Shown: in pieces, positions 33,170-40,950 of the stretch
Layout of the letters: every line of letters starts with the position of its first letter
Position numbering within the stretch: the stretch's first letter is position 1
Assembly (NCBI RefSeq): GCF_006715395.1
Contig: NZ_VFNC01000002.1
Location: 1,736,001 to 1,800,000 of the forward strand
DNA length: 64,000 bases
DNA from: Streptomyces sp. SLBN-31
GTDB lineage: Bacteria; Actinomycetota; Actinomycetes; Streptomycetales; Streptomycetaceae
Direction: 5' to 3'
Program-made: the position numbers and the translations under genes
The notes under the pieces: model-generated
Database searches by the model: none
Told to the model about the DNA's origin: nothing
What the model saw: the letters and a program-made list of their open reading frames with translations, nothing else

Positions 33170-34381
33170 TCACGCCGTGCGCTCCGGCAGCGCCCCGCTG
33201 AGCAGGAACGCGACGCTCCGCTCCGTCTCCGTCCAGGCCCGGGTGTCGAGTTCGACGGACTGCAGGAGGGCGCACTCCACGTCGTATCCGTGCTCCGTCA
33301 GGTCGCGGCCGATGAGTTCGGCGGCGTCACGGGTCGCGGCGTGCGTGACGATGCGCTGCGGGCGGCGGTCGGCGACCGCCGAGACGACGGCCGCTCCCCC
33401 GCCGCCGACGCGGACGACGTCCGGCTCGGGGAGGTTCTCCAGGACGTGCGGGGCGGTGCCGCGGATGATCTGTGCCTGTACGCCGAAGCGGCGGGCGGCG
33501 GCGTCCGTGCGGGCGCAGGCGTCCAGCTCCCGGTCGACGGCGATGACGGCGGCGCCGGCGCGGGCGGCCTCGACGGCGAAGGCACCGCTGCCGCAGCCGA
33601 TGTCCCAGACGAGGTCACCGACGCGGGGGCCCAGCCGGGCGAGTTGGGCCGCGCGGAGCAGATCCGTCTCACCCTCGCCGAGCGGGCCGTCGTAGGCCTC
33701 GCCGGGCTGCGTCCAGCCGCGCGGGCCGGCGCCGGGGTCGCGTCCGGCGAGCCAGCCGCCGCTCTCCCCCACCCCGGCGGGGCCGCCGATGACGATGACG
33801 ACGTTCGGGTCGCGCCAGGTGTGGTCGGGGGCCTTGTCGGAGGTGACGACGGTGACCTGTTCGCGTTCGGTGCCCAGTTCCTCGCAGATGACGAAGGTGC
33901 GATGCACACCCTCCAGGAGCAGGCCGAGTTCTGCTGGGCCGGCGCCGGGTGAGGTGAGAACGGCCACCTTGGTGTGGGCCCGGCATACATTCACCGCGCG
34001 TCGCAGGGTGCGCCGATGTGCGACGACCACCTGTGCGTCGTCCCAGGGCATGCCGGCGCGCGCAAAGGCGGCGGCGACGGAGGAGACGGCGGGGACGACC
34101 TCGACCTCCAGGCCGAACTCGGGTGCGCGCAGCGTCCGTACGACTCCGAAGAAGCCCGGGTCGCCGTCCGCGAGGACCACGGCGGTTCCCCGGTGTCCGG
34201 CGATGCGGCGGGCGGCGAGGGCGACGCTGCCGAGCCGGATGCGCTCGGCGGAGGGCGGCACCTCGGGCAGCGCCAGGTGGTGGGCGGCCCCGGCCACCAG
34301 GGTGGCGGCACCGAGGGCGGAGCGAGCCGCGGCGGTCAGCGGCGAGCCGTCCCAGCCGATCACCGTGACGCGGTCGGCCAT
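33170..34381 (-). CDS. cobL: Precorrin-6Y C5,15-methyltransferase, decarboxylating (CbiE-CbiT fusion)
   Basis: 403 residues. The N-terminal CbiE part (1-200) has the cobalamin-methylase look (VTVIGWDGSPLT, ADGDPGFFGVV). The C-terminal CbiT part (about 230-403) is a Rossmann methyltransferase with GDLVWDIGCGSGAFAVEAA. It methylates C5 and C15 and decarboxylates the C12 acetate of the corrin ring. Separated from cobT by about 390 bases, so probably its own unit though co-oriented. Confidence 0.92.
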   Translation of the reverse strand: MADRVTVIGWDGSPLTAAARSALGAATLVAGAAHHLALPEVPPSAERIRLGSVALAARRIAGHRGTAVVLADGDPGFFGVVRTLRAPEFGLEVEVVPAVSSVAAAFARAGMPWDDAQVVVAHRRTLRRAVNVCRAHTKVAVLTSPGAGPAELGLLLEGVHRTFVICEELGTEREQVTVVTSDKAPDHTWRDPNVVIVIGGPAGVGESGGWLAGRDPGAGPRGWTQPGEAYDGPLGEGETDLLRAAQLARLGPRVGDLVWDIGCGSGAFAVEAARAGAAVIAVDRELDACARTDAAARRFGVQAQIIRGTAPHVLENLPEPDVVRVGGGGAAVVSAVADRRPQRIVTHAATRDAAELIGRDLTEHGYDVECALLQSVELDTRAWTETERSVAFLLSGALPERTA

Positions 34382-34482
34382 GGTCGTCAGTCTCCAGGGG
34401 GTTCACGCAGGTCGGGCTCCGTGAGGGTACCTGGTGGCGGAGGCGGCCGCTGCGGCGGTGCCGTGCCCCTCGGTCCCCAGGG

Positions 34483-35121
34483 TCAGTTCCAGTCGGGGAA
34501 CGTGGTGAAACCATCTCTGTCGGCCAGCTGCTCGCCGGCGCCGTCCAGGTCCTCGGGCAGCAGGCTCCACACGATGTAATCGGTGCGTACGTCGTTCCAG
34601 GTGCCGTCCTCCGCGCGGACGCGGGCTATGCACGCGTTGCGCAGGACGCCCTCGCTGATACAGCCGATCTTCTGGGCGACCTGCTGGGACGCGGTGTTGT
34701 CGGCCGCCGTGCGCAGCTCGATCCGCTCGAACTTCTGGTCGCCGAGCAGCCATTGGGCGGTGGCGAGCGCGGCCTCGGAGGCGTAGCCCTCGCCGCGCGC
34801 CCAGGGGGCGATGATGTACGACAGCTCGGTGGAGCGGATGTGCCAGTTGGTCCTGGCGAGTTGGACGACGCCGACCAGGCGCTGGGTGAGGAACTCCGTG
34901 ACGGCGAAGGTGAGTCCGCGTCCCGCCTCCCGCTCGGCGGGCGCCCGCTCGGTGATCCAGACGCGGGCCAGTTCCTCGGTGTAGGGCTGGGGGACGCTCG
35001 TCCAGGCGCCCACCTGCTCGTCGTTCATCATCTCGGCCAGGGCGGGCACGTCGTCCTCGTCGAGGGGTCGCAGCACCAACCGCTCCGTGCTGATGGAGAT
35101 GTTGGGGAAGGTGCCACTCAT
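34483..35121 (-). CDS. GNAT-family acetyltransferase (RimJ/RimL-like)
   Basis: 212 residues: TERLVLRPLDEDDVPALAEM start, EGYASEAALATAQWLL acetyl-CoA loop and IELRTAADNTASQQVAQKIG at the end of the fold, all typical of the RimJ/RimL type that acetylates protein N-termini or small molecules. An extra C-terminal 20 residues follow the fold. The substrate is unknown. A pair of hairpins separates it from metQ. Confidence 0.88.
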   Translation of the reverse strand: MSGTFPNISISTERLVLRPLDEDDVPALAEMMNDEQVGAWTSVPQPYTEELARVWITERAPAEREAGRGLTFAVTEFLTQRLVGVVQLARTNWHIRSTELSYIIAPWARGEGYASEAALATAQWLLGDQKFERIELRTAADNTASQQVAQKIGCISEGVLRNACIARVRAEDGTWNDVRTDYIVWSLLPEDLDGAGEQLADRDGFTTFPDWN

Positions 35122-35199
35122 GCGCCGCTCCGTAACCTTCGGAAACCTTCAAGTCCTGCTGAACTGCCCAGCATGCAGCATGGACCCGCCGGACCGCAC

Positions 35200-35236
35200 C
35201 ACGGGGTCCACTCGCAGTGAGCGAGTAGACCCCGTG
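35200..35236 (-). terminator. Distal hairpin after metQ
   Basis: Arms CACGGGGTCCACTCGC (35200-35215) and GCGAGTAGACCCCGTG (35221-35236) around AGTGA, with one mismatch. Second of two tandem hairpins ending the metNIQ transcript. Confidence 0.7.
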
Positions 35237-35259
35237 CGTGGCGATACGCCGTATACGTG

Positions 35260-35287
35260 CCGAGCCGCACCGATCGGTGCGGCTCGG
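35260..35287 (-). terminator. Proximal hairpin after metQ
   Basis: A perfect palindrome with 14-base arms (CCGAGCCGCACCGA and complement) starting 8 bases after the metQ stop codon. No T-run, as usual in this genus. Confidence 0.8.
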
Positions 35288-35295
35288 AAAGAGGC

Positions 35296-36126
35296 TCAGA
35301 AGGAGGGGATGACGGAGCCCTGGTACTTGTCCTCGATGAACTTCTTCACCTCGGGCGAGGTGAGCAGCTTGGCCAGCTTCTTGACCCGCGGGTCCTTCTC
35401 GTTGCCCTTCTTCACCGCGAGGAAGTTGCCGTACGGGCTGTTCTTCGCGGACTCCAGGACGAGCGCCTCCTTGGCGGGCTTGATGCCCGCGGAGATGGCG
35501 TAGTTGCCGTTGACGACGGCCGCGTCCACGTCGTCCAGGGAGCGCGCGGTCTGGGCCGCCTCGACCTCCTTGAACTTGAGGTTCCTGGGGTTCTTGGTGA
35601 TGTCCTGCGGGGTCGCCTCGCTGCCCGCGCCGGCCTTGAGCGTGATGAGGCCGTTGGCCGCGAGCAGCTTCAGTGCGCGCGCCTCGTTCACGGCGTCGTT
35701 CGGGACGGCGACGGTCGCGCCGCTCTTCAGCGCCTCCACCTTGTCGACCTTGTGGGAGTACAGGCCGAGCGGCTCCAGGTGCACCGTGACGACGGGCACG
35801 ATGTGGGTGCCGCGCTTGTTGTTGAAGTCGTCGAGGTAGGGCTGGTTCTGGAAGTAGTTGGCGTCGACCGAGCCGTCCTCGGTGGCGGTGTTCGGGACGA
35901 TGTAGTCCTGGAACTCCTTGACCTGCAGGTCGAGTCCTGCCTTCTTGGCGAGGTTCTTCTCGACGAAGTTCAGGATCTCGGCGTGCGGGGTCGGGCTCGC
36001 GGCGACGACCAGCGGTCCGCTGTAGTCGGAGGAGGCCGAGTCGTTGCCCGAGCCGCAGGCGGTGAGCCCGAAGGTGAGGGCTCCGGCGGCGAGGACGGCG
36101 GTGCTGAGCTTTGCGGTGTTACGCAC
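35296..36126 (-). CDS. metQ: Methionine-binding lipoprotein of the MetNIQ importer
   Basis: 276 residues. Signal peptide with lipobox LTAC (AALTFGLTACGSG area) gives a lipid anchor at about Cys24. The mature part is NlpA/MetQ family: PTPHAEILNFVEKNLAKKAG, EFQDYIVPNTATEDGSVDAN, FQNQPYLDDFN and VHLEPLGLYSHK, all conserved ligand-loop regions for methionine. The final gene of the metN-metI-metQ unit, with tandem hairpins behind it. Confidence 0.95.
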   Translation of the reverse strand: MRNTAKLSTAVLAAGALTFGLTACGSGNDSASSDYSGPLVVAASPTPHAEILNFVEKNLAKKAGLDLQVKEFQDYIVPNTATEDGSVDANYFQNQPYLDDFNNKRGTHIVPVVTVHLEPLGLYSHKVDKVEALKSGATVAVPNDAVNEARALKLLAANGLITLKAGAGSEATPQDITKNPRNLKFKEVEAAQTARSLDDVDAAVVNGNYAISAGIKPAKEALVLESAKNSPYGNFLAVKKGNEKDPRVKKLAKLLTSPEVKKFIEDKYQGSVIPSF

Positions 36127-36191
36127 GAAAAGTGCCTTTCCTTATGGGTGCAGCGATCCCGCGGTTGGTGGGCGGGAAGATCTGAGGGCGG

Positions 36192-36929
36192 TTAGGCGAC
36201 CTTGCCGACGTCGGCCGACGCGGGCTCCGCGGCCTTGAGCAGCCGCAGCTTCGGCGCCGGGCCGGAGCGGCCGCCACGGCGGTGCAGCGAACGGGCGGCG
36301 AAGTCGCCGGCGAACTGGATGAGCGAGATGACCACGGCGAGGATCGCCACGGTGATCCACATCAGCTCGGTCTCGAAGCGCTGGTAGCCGTAGCGGATGG
36401 CGATGTCGCCCAGTCCGCCGGCGCCGACCGTGCCGGCCATGGCGGAGTAGCCGATGAGGGCGACGATCGTGGTGGTGGTGCTGGCGATCAGCGAGGGCAG
36501 CGCCTCCGGTACGAGGACCTTGCGCACGATGGTCCAGGTGTTGCCGCCCATCGACTGCACGGCCTCGACGAGCCCGCCGTCCACTTCGCGGACAGCCGTC
36601 TCGACGAGGCGCGCGAAGAACGGGATGGCGCCGATGGCCAGGGGCACGATGGCGGCCTCGCGGCCGATGGTGGTGCCGGTGATCGAGCGGGTGAAGGTCA
36701 TCAGCGCGACCATCAGGATGATGAACGGCATCGAGCGGGCGATGTTCACGACCTGTCCGATGACCTTGTTGGCCACGATGTTCTGCAGCAGCCCGCCCCG
36801 GTCGGTCAGGACGAGCAGGATGCCGAGCGGGAGTCCGCCGACGACGGCGATGAGTGTGGACCAGCCGACCATGTACAGGGTGTCCCAACACGCCTGGGAC
36901 AGCAGGGGCTGCATCTCGGACCAGGTCAC
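36192..36929 (-). CDS. metI: Methionine ABC transporter permease
   Basis: 245 residues with five membrane helices and the MetI-type ATPase-docking loop (VREVDGGLVEAVQSMGGNTW). Motifs FARLVETAVREV and SMAGTVGAGGLGDIAIRYGY are family hallmarks. The GTG start overlaps the metN stop by 4 bases (GTGA). Forms the channel of the importer. Confidence 0.95.
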   Translation of the reverse strand: MTWSEMQPLLSQACWDTLYMVGWSTLIAVVGGLPLGILLVLTDRGGLLQNIVANKVIGQVVNIARSMPFIILMVALMTFTRSITGTTIGREAAIVPLAIGAIPFFARLVETAVREVDGGLVEAVQSMGGNTWTIVRKVLVPEALPSLIASTTTTIVALIGYSAMAGTVGAGGLGDIAIRYGYQRFETELMWITVAILAVVISLIQFAGDFAARSLHRRGGRSGPAPKLRLLKAAEPASADVGKVA

Positions 36930-37957
36930 TTGGCACCTTCCTTCACCGGCCGGCTCTCACCGACGACGTCGATCTGCAGTCCCTGTTCGCGCAGGAAGCC
37001 GACCGGCACCACGTTGTCCTCGTAGCGGCCGGGCAGTTCGATGCGCATCCGGCCGACCTGGAGGCCGCCGACGGTGTCGATGGCGGCGCCGAGGATCGAT
37101 ATGTCGATGTTGTAGGTGCGGGAGAGCTGGGAGATGACCGGCTGGGTGGCGGCCTCGCCCTGGAAGGTGACGTCGACGACGGTCCGGTCCTCGCCGGAGG
37201 CCTCGCCGCCGAGCGGGAAGAGGGCCGAGGCCAGCTCGGAGCCCGGGGTGGCGAGCAGTTCGCTCACCGTGCCGGACTCGACGACGCGGCCGTTCTCCAT
37301 CAGGGCGGCCGAGTCGCAGACCGACTTCACTACGTCCATCTCGTGGGTGATGAGCAGGACCGTGAGGCCCAACTGCCGGTTCAGGTCGCGCAGCAGCGTC
37401 AGGATCGAGCGGGTGGTCTCCGGGTCGAGGGCGCTGGTGGCCTCGTCGGAGAGCAGCACCTCGGGGTCGCCGGCCAGGGCGCGGGCAATGCCGACGCGCT
37501 GCTTCTGGCCGCCGGAGAGCTGGGCGGGGTAGGCCCGCGCCTTGTCGGCGAGCCCGACGAGGTCCAGCAGCTCAAGCGCCTTGCGCGAGCGCTCCCTGCC
37601 GGACTTGCCGAGGATCTCCAGCGGCAGTTCGACGTTGTCCTGGACGGTGCGCGAGGACAGCAGGTTGAAGTGCTGGAAGACCATGCCGATACGGCTGCGC
37701 GCCCGCCGCAGTTCCCGGCCGGCGCGGGGGCCGCGGCCGGCGAGGGCGGTGAGGTCCTGCCCGGCGACGGTGACCGTCCCGGACGTCGGACGCTCCAGCA
37801 GGTTGACGCAGCGGATGAGCGAGGACTTGCCGGCGCCGGACTGGCCGATGACGCCGTACACCTCGCCTTCGCGGACGTGCAGGTCGACGCCGTCCAGGGC
37901 GGTGACCTCACGACCGCGCGAGCGGTAGACCTTGGTCAGGCCCGATGTCGTGATCAC
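36926..37957 (-). CDS. metN: Methionine ABC transporter ATPase with NIL domain
   Basis: 343 residues. Walker A GQSGAGKSSLIRCVN, signature LSGGQKQRVGIARAL, Walker B VLLSDEATSALDP, and a C-terminal NIL domain (about 265-343) that binds methionine and inhibits transport when the cell is full. GTG start at 37957, first structural gene of the operon. The long leader (37958-38230) contains a Cys/Met-rich short ORF and a repeat hairpin, suggesting control by attenuation. Confidence 0.95.
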   Translation of the reverse strand: MITTSGLTKVYRSRGREVTALDGVDLHVREGEVYGVIGQSGAGKSSLIRCVNLLERPTSGTVTVAGQDLTALAGRGPRAGRELRRARSRIGMVFQHFNLLSSRTVQDNVELPLEILGKSGRERSRKALELLDLVGLADKARAYPAQLSGGQKQRVGIARALAGDPEVLLSDEATSALDPETTRSILTLLRDLNRQLGLTVLLITHEMDVVKSVCDSAALMENGRVVESGTVSELLATPGSELASALFPLGGEASGEDRTVVDVTFQGEAATQPVISQLSRTYNIDISILGAAIDTVGGLQVGRMRIELPGRYEDNVVPVGFLREQGLQIDVVGESRPVKEGAK

Positions 37958-38092
37958 AGGGGTTTTCCGTCACTGTCGAGTCCGTACACGGGCGTGGGTG
38001 TGCCCCGGTACGGGAGGAAGGGTTCATGCGCGGGGGCCGGGTGTCGTACGGCGTTCAGCGCGTACGGACATGCCGCGGCGGCTGCTTCGGGG

Positions 38093-38133
38093 CTCCCCCA
38101 CTCTCGGCTTCGCTCGAGCGGGGGCACTCCCAG
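38093..38133. repeat. Short interspersed inverted repeat, copy A (metN leader)
   Basis: CTCCCCCACTCTCGGCTTCG continuing to CTCGAGCGGGGGCACTCCC. The C5 and G5 ends and the CTCGG...CTCGAG centre pair into a hairpin. It is closely related to the unit at 38658-38695 (same order, about 33 of 37 positions). Here it stands between the leader ORF and metN, where the folded RNA could act as a terminator. Confidence 0.7.
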
Positions 38134-38143
38134 GCGGGGCCCT

Positions 38144-38230
38144 CTAGAAGGCGCACATTCGACACATACAACGAGCACCGGGCGTCATGGTCGCCTCGGT
38201 CGCAAGGGTGCGGCAGCTCGTCGTGGTCAT
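38144..38230 (-). CDS. Cys/Met-rich leader peptide ahead of metNIQ
   Basis: 28 codons, ATG 38230 to TAG 38144. Translation begins MTTTSCRTLATEATMTPG and ends ARCMCRMCAF: four Cys and four Met, with CMCRMC just before the stop. Non-leader proteins of this size would not be expected to cluster these rare residues. A GATTTA or TACTGA -10-like element 4-8 bases before the ATG and TTGGTC further up suggest the mRNA starts at the ATG (leaderless). It stands 187 bases before metN with a hairpin between. Inference: ribosome stalling at Cys/Met codons controls read-through into metNIQ. Confidence 0.55.
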   Translation of the reverse strand: MTTTSCRTLATEATMTPGARCMCRMCAF

Positions 38231-38303
38231 GTGGTCAGTAAATCAGACGTATCGAGATGACCAAGAACCGCCGTCCCACATCGTGGACGGCGGTGGACAG
38301 GTG

Positions 38304-38988
38304 TCAGGCGCGGACGGAGATCTCCACTCCCCGGCCGGTGACCAGTGCGGACAAGGCCGACAGGTTCTCGACCACGAGGTCGGCGTCGAGCTCGTGGGCC
38401 CGGTGGGTTGTGGCCAACGCCACGGTGGTCATTCCGGCGGCGCGGCCGGCCGCGAGCCCCGCCGGGGCGTCCTCGAAGACGACGCAGCCGGCCGGGTCGA
38501 CGCCCAGCTGCCGGGCGGCGAGGAGGTAGGGCTCGGCGTCGGGCTTGCCGCGGGTGACGTCGTCGGCGGCGACCAGCGTCTTGGGCAGGATGCCGACGGC
38601 GTCGAGGCGGGCCTCGGCCAGGCGCCGGGTGGCGGAGGTGACGACGGCCCAGCGGATGGGGGTCCCCCCGCGCGAGCGAAGCCGAGCGTGGGGGAGGGCA
38701 GCGAGGCCAGGAAGTCGGCCGTCCCGGGCAGCAGCTGGACGCCTCCGTGGGGGACGTCCTCCACTTCCAGCAGCTCGATCCGCGCGACCGCCTCCGGGAC
38801 CAACTCGGCGGGCAGCAGGTCGGCGGCTATCTCCACGGCCGTGCGTCCGTGCAGCTCGACGCGGCCGAACTCCTCGGCGGTGAGGCCGTACTCCCGGCCC
38901 ACCGCGTCCAGCAGCGGTCCACGGAGGCGAGGGAGGAGACGAGGGTGCCGTCGTTGTCGAACAGGAGGGCGTGCGCGTGGATCGTCAT
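38304..38988 (-). pseudogene. Disrupted HAD-family sugar-phosphatase-like gene
   Basis: Three consecutive reading frames together spell one HAD-IA phosphatase of about 215 residues. Frame 1 (from ATG 38988) has HALLFDNDGTLVSSLAS with the nucleophile motif. A one-base loss near 38896-38903 (GGCCGGG where GGCCCGGG is expected) shifts into frame 2 (EYGLTAEEFGRVELHGRTA to TADFLASLP). A 38-base repeat at 38658-38695 then shifts into frame 3 (RWAVVTSATRRLAEARLDAV, KPDPEPYLLAARQLGV, CVVFEDAPAGLAAG) ending at 38304. No frame can make a complete enzyme, so it is a decayed gene unless there is a sequencing error at the first site. Confidence 0.8.
38658..38695. repeat. Short interspersed inverted repeat, copy B (inside the HAD gene)
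   Basis: A 38-base unit reading on the minus strand TCCCCCACGCTCGGCTTCGC then TCGCGCGGGGGGACCCCC. It interrupts the phosphatase exactly between codons for LASLP and IRWAVV and, being 38 bases, changes frame. Same family as 38093-38133 and as palindromic pieces inside the 18357-18583 element. Confidence 0.75.
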
Positions 38989-39057
38989 GGTCTGGACCCT
39001 ACGGCGTACGACGGGGTCGGCGGCGACGGCCGGTTTCGGCCGTAATAAGGTCACGAC

Positions 39058-39417
39058 ATGCTTGATGCCCTGACGCTGGTGACCGGTGTCGCCGCGCTGC
39101 TGCTCGCCGCCTGGTGCGGGTGGGCGGCCTACCGCGACCAGCCCACCAAGGACTGGCACTTCATCGGGATGGCCGTGGTGTCGGTGCTGGCCCTGGTCCA
39201 GCTGGTGATCGGGATCGTGCAGCTGGCGCGGGGCGAGAAGCCGGAGCAGGGAACGACGATCTTCGTGGCGTATCTGATCGGCGCCCTCGCCTGCGTCCCC
39301 GTGGCGGGGTTCATGTCGCTGGCGGAGCGGACGCGCTGGGGCTCGGTGACGGTCGCCGCCGGCGGCGTGGTGCTGGCCGTGCTCGAGGTGCGGCTCTATG
39401 ACATCTGGGGAGGGTGA
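39058..39417 (+). CDS. Hypothetical four-helix membrane protein
   Basis: 119 residues with four membrane helices (LTLVTGVAALLLAAWCGWAA, GMAVVSVLALVQLVIGIVQL, TIFVAYLIGALACVPVAGFM, VTVAAGGVVLAVLEV). No known domain is recognised. Next gene begins one base after its stop, so the two form an operon of small membrane proteins, possibly a complex. Confidence 0.8.
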   Translation: MLDALTLVTGVAALLLAAWCGWAAYRDQPTKDWHFIGMAVVSVLALVQLVIGIVQLARGEKPEQGTTIFVAYLIGALACVPVAGFMSLAERTRWGSVTVAAGGVVLAVLEVRLYDIWGG

Positions 39418-39418
39418 G

Positions 39419-39835
39419 TTGACCGCCGTGGAAGACAAGCCGAAGCGGCTCATCAGCGGGCCCGGCATGCTGCTCGTCTGGTTCTACGGCGTGATGGTCG
39501 TCGGCGCGGTCTCGCGCTCGGTCTACCAGATCGCGACCGAGTTCGACCGGGCGCCGCTCGCCTACTCGCTGTCGGCCGTCGCGGGCGTGGTGTACGGGTT
39601 CATCACGTACACGCTGGTACGCGGTGGCGAGAGGGCCCGCAAGGCGGCGCAGGTGTGCTGCGCCGCCGAACTCGCGGGCGTGCTGATCGTCGGCACCTGG
39701 ACCCTGGTGGACCCCTCGGCCTTCCCGGACGCCACGGTCTGGTCGGACTACGGCATGGGCTACGTCTTCATCCCGGTGCTGCTGCCGCTGTCCGCCCTGT
39801 ACTGGCTCCGCAGGAACCGCACGATCACGCGGTAG
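39419..39835 (+). CDS. Hypothetical four-helix membrane protein
   Basis: 138 residues. TTG start at 39419 is chosen because GGGAGG lies about 6 bases upstream; a GTG three codons later is an alternative. Four helices (GMLLVWFYGVMVVGAVSRSV, YSLSAVAGVVYGFITYTLV, AAELAGVLIVGTWTLV, YVFIPVLLPLSALYWL). Paired with the preceding gene. Its end overlaps the convergent GNAT gene by 11 bases. Confidence 0.78.
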   Translation: MTAVEDKPKRLISGPGMLLVWFYGVMVVGAVSRSVYQIATEFDRAPLAYSLSAVAGVVYGFITYTLVRGGERARKAAQVCCAAELAGVLIVGTWTLVDPSAFPDATVWSDYGMGYVFIPVLLPLSALYWLRRNRTITR

Positions 39836-40322
39836 TGACGTAGGCCTCCGCCGGCTTCTCCAGGATGATCATCGGTACCCCGTCGGTGCCCTGCGACGTG
39901 CCCACCGTCTCGTAGCCGACGCGGCGGTACAGACGCAGGTTGCCCTCGCTGCGGTGGCCCGTGAACAGGCGGAACTTCTTCGCGCCGCGCTCCTCCACCA
40001 GGGCCGTCTCGGCCGCGCGCAGCAGCCGCGCGCCGATGCCGTGACCCTGCAGGCGGGGGTGGACGCAGAGCTTGCCGATGGAGGCCGAGCCGTCCTCGGT
40101 GACACGGCCGCGGACCGAGCCGACGACCTCCTCGCCGAGCCGCGCCACGAAGACGCAGTCGGCGGCCACCTCCTGGCGGACCGATTCCAGGGACTGGACG
40201 AGCGGGTCGATGCGGTAGTTGCCGTACAGCGCCGCCTCGCTCTGGAAGCACAGGTACTGGAGCTTGAAGATCTGCTCTGTGTCCTGCTCGGTCGCCACCG
40301 AGATGGTCACGCTCATGCCCAT
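39825..40322 (-). CDS. GNAT-family N-acetyltransferase
   Basis: 165 residues, a single GNAT domain: SIGKLCVHPRLQGHGIGARL gives the acetyl-CoA loop, followed by LFTGHRSEGNLRLYRRVGYE. Substrate not predictable. Start at 40322 has GGGAGG nine bases upstream; a second ATG two codons later is possible. Confidence 0.87.
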   Translation of the reverse strand: MGMSVTISVATEQDTEQIFKLQYLCFQSEAALYGNYRIDPLVQSLESVRQEVAADCVFVARLGEEVVGSVRGRVTEDGSASIGKLCVHPRLQGHGIGARLLRAAETALVEERGAKKFRLFTGHRSEGNLRLYRRVGYETVGTSQGTDGVPMIILEKPAEAYVTTA

Positions 40323-40368
40323 GTGCGCACGCCTCCCGCTCACCTGATCGCCACGTTGTCCCTCACTC

Positions 40369-40875
40369 CTATCCCCGCCCTTCGCGCGCCGCAACCTCCG
40401 ATGTGAGCAAACGGCGAAGACATCCCAGGCATCTGGAGCGTTCCGGACCCAGACTGCCCTGTGACATACCCAACTCCCCCGCGATTTCCCTGTATGTCAG
40501 GTCTTTCGGGGAGAGCAGGGCCTCGATCAGACCGGGGCAGCGGCCGGGCAGCCGGCGGGCCGCCTCGCGCAGGGCCCGGCGGCGGGCGGCGGCGAGGGCG
40601 AGGTCGGCCGGGTCCCGCTCGGTGTCGTCGGCGGGCTCGGCGCCGTAGGGCCGTTCGTGACGGGTCGTACGGCGGCTGCGGCGGGCCTCGGAGCGGACGG
40701 CGCGGCGCAGCCAGCCCGGCGGGTCGAGGGGCGCGCCGTGCGTGTCGAGGCGTTCCAGCAGGCGGAGCCAGACCGCCTGCTCCAGGTCGGCCGGTTCCGC
40801 CCCGGAGGCGGGCGCCTCGGCCGAGGCCTCGGCGGTGAGCAGCGGGCGCAGGGCGGTGAGCAGGTCGTGCGTCAT
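40369..40875 (-). CDS. ECF-like RNA polymerase sigma factor
   Basis: 168 residues. Region 2 is short and degenerate (EQAVWLRLLERLDTHGAPLD, GWLRRAVRSEARRSRR). Region 4 is a clear helix-turn-helix: LPGRCPGLIEALLSPKDLTY, REIAGELGMSQGSLGPERSR, with CLGCLRRLL after it. The SQGSLGPERSRCL pattern is typical of a Streptomyces group of ECF-like sigma factors. No anti-sigma gene is adjacent. Start: ATG 40875, with a GTG three codons upstream as an alternative. Confidence 0.85.
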   Translation of the reverse strand: MTHDLLTALRPLLTAEASAEAPASGAEPADLEQAVWLRLLERLDTHGAPLDPPGWLRRAVRSEARRSRRTTRHERPYGAEPADDTERDPADLALAAARRRALREAARRLPGRCPGLIEALLSPKDLTYREIAGELGMSQGSLGPERSRCLGCLRRLLTSEVAAREGRG

Positions 40876-40890
40876 ATGCGGCACGACGCG

Positions 40891-40920
40891 GCCGCCCGGG
40901 TGCCGGGTTGCCCGGGCGGC
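40891..40920 (-). terminator. Terminator of the GDPD gene
   Basis: A perfect 10-bp stem (GCCGCCCGGG / CCCGGGCGGC) with a 10-base loop, 30 bases after the phosphodiesterase stop codon. It also lies just upstream of the sigma-factor start, insulating it. Confidence 0.75.
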
Positions 40921-40950
40921 CTGCCGTTCACCCCAACCGGGGTGCGGCCG

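Noticed and set aside
37958..38300. SAM-type riboswitch upstream of metN
   Set aside because: I looked for the conserved core of SAM-I/SAM-IV switches and did not find it; the leader ORF and hairpin explain the region better.
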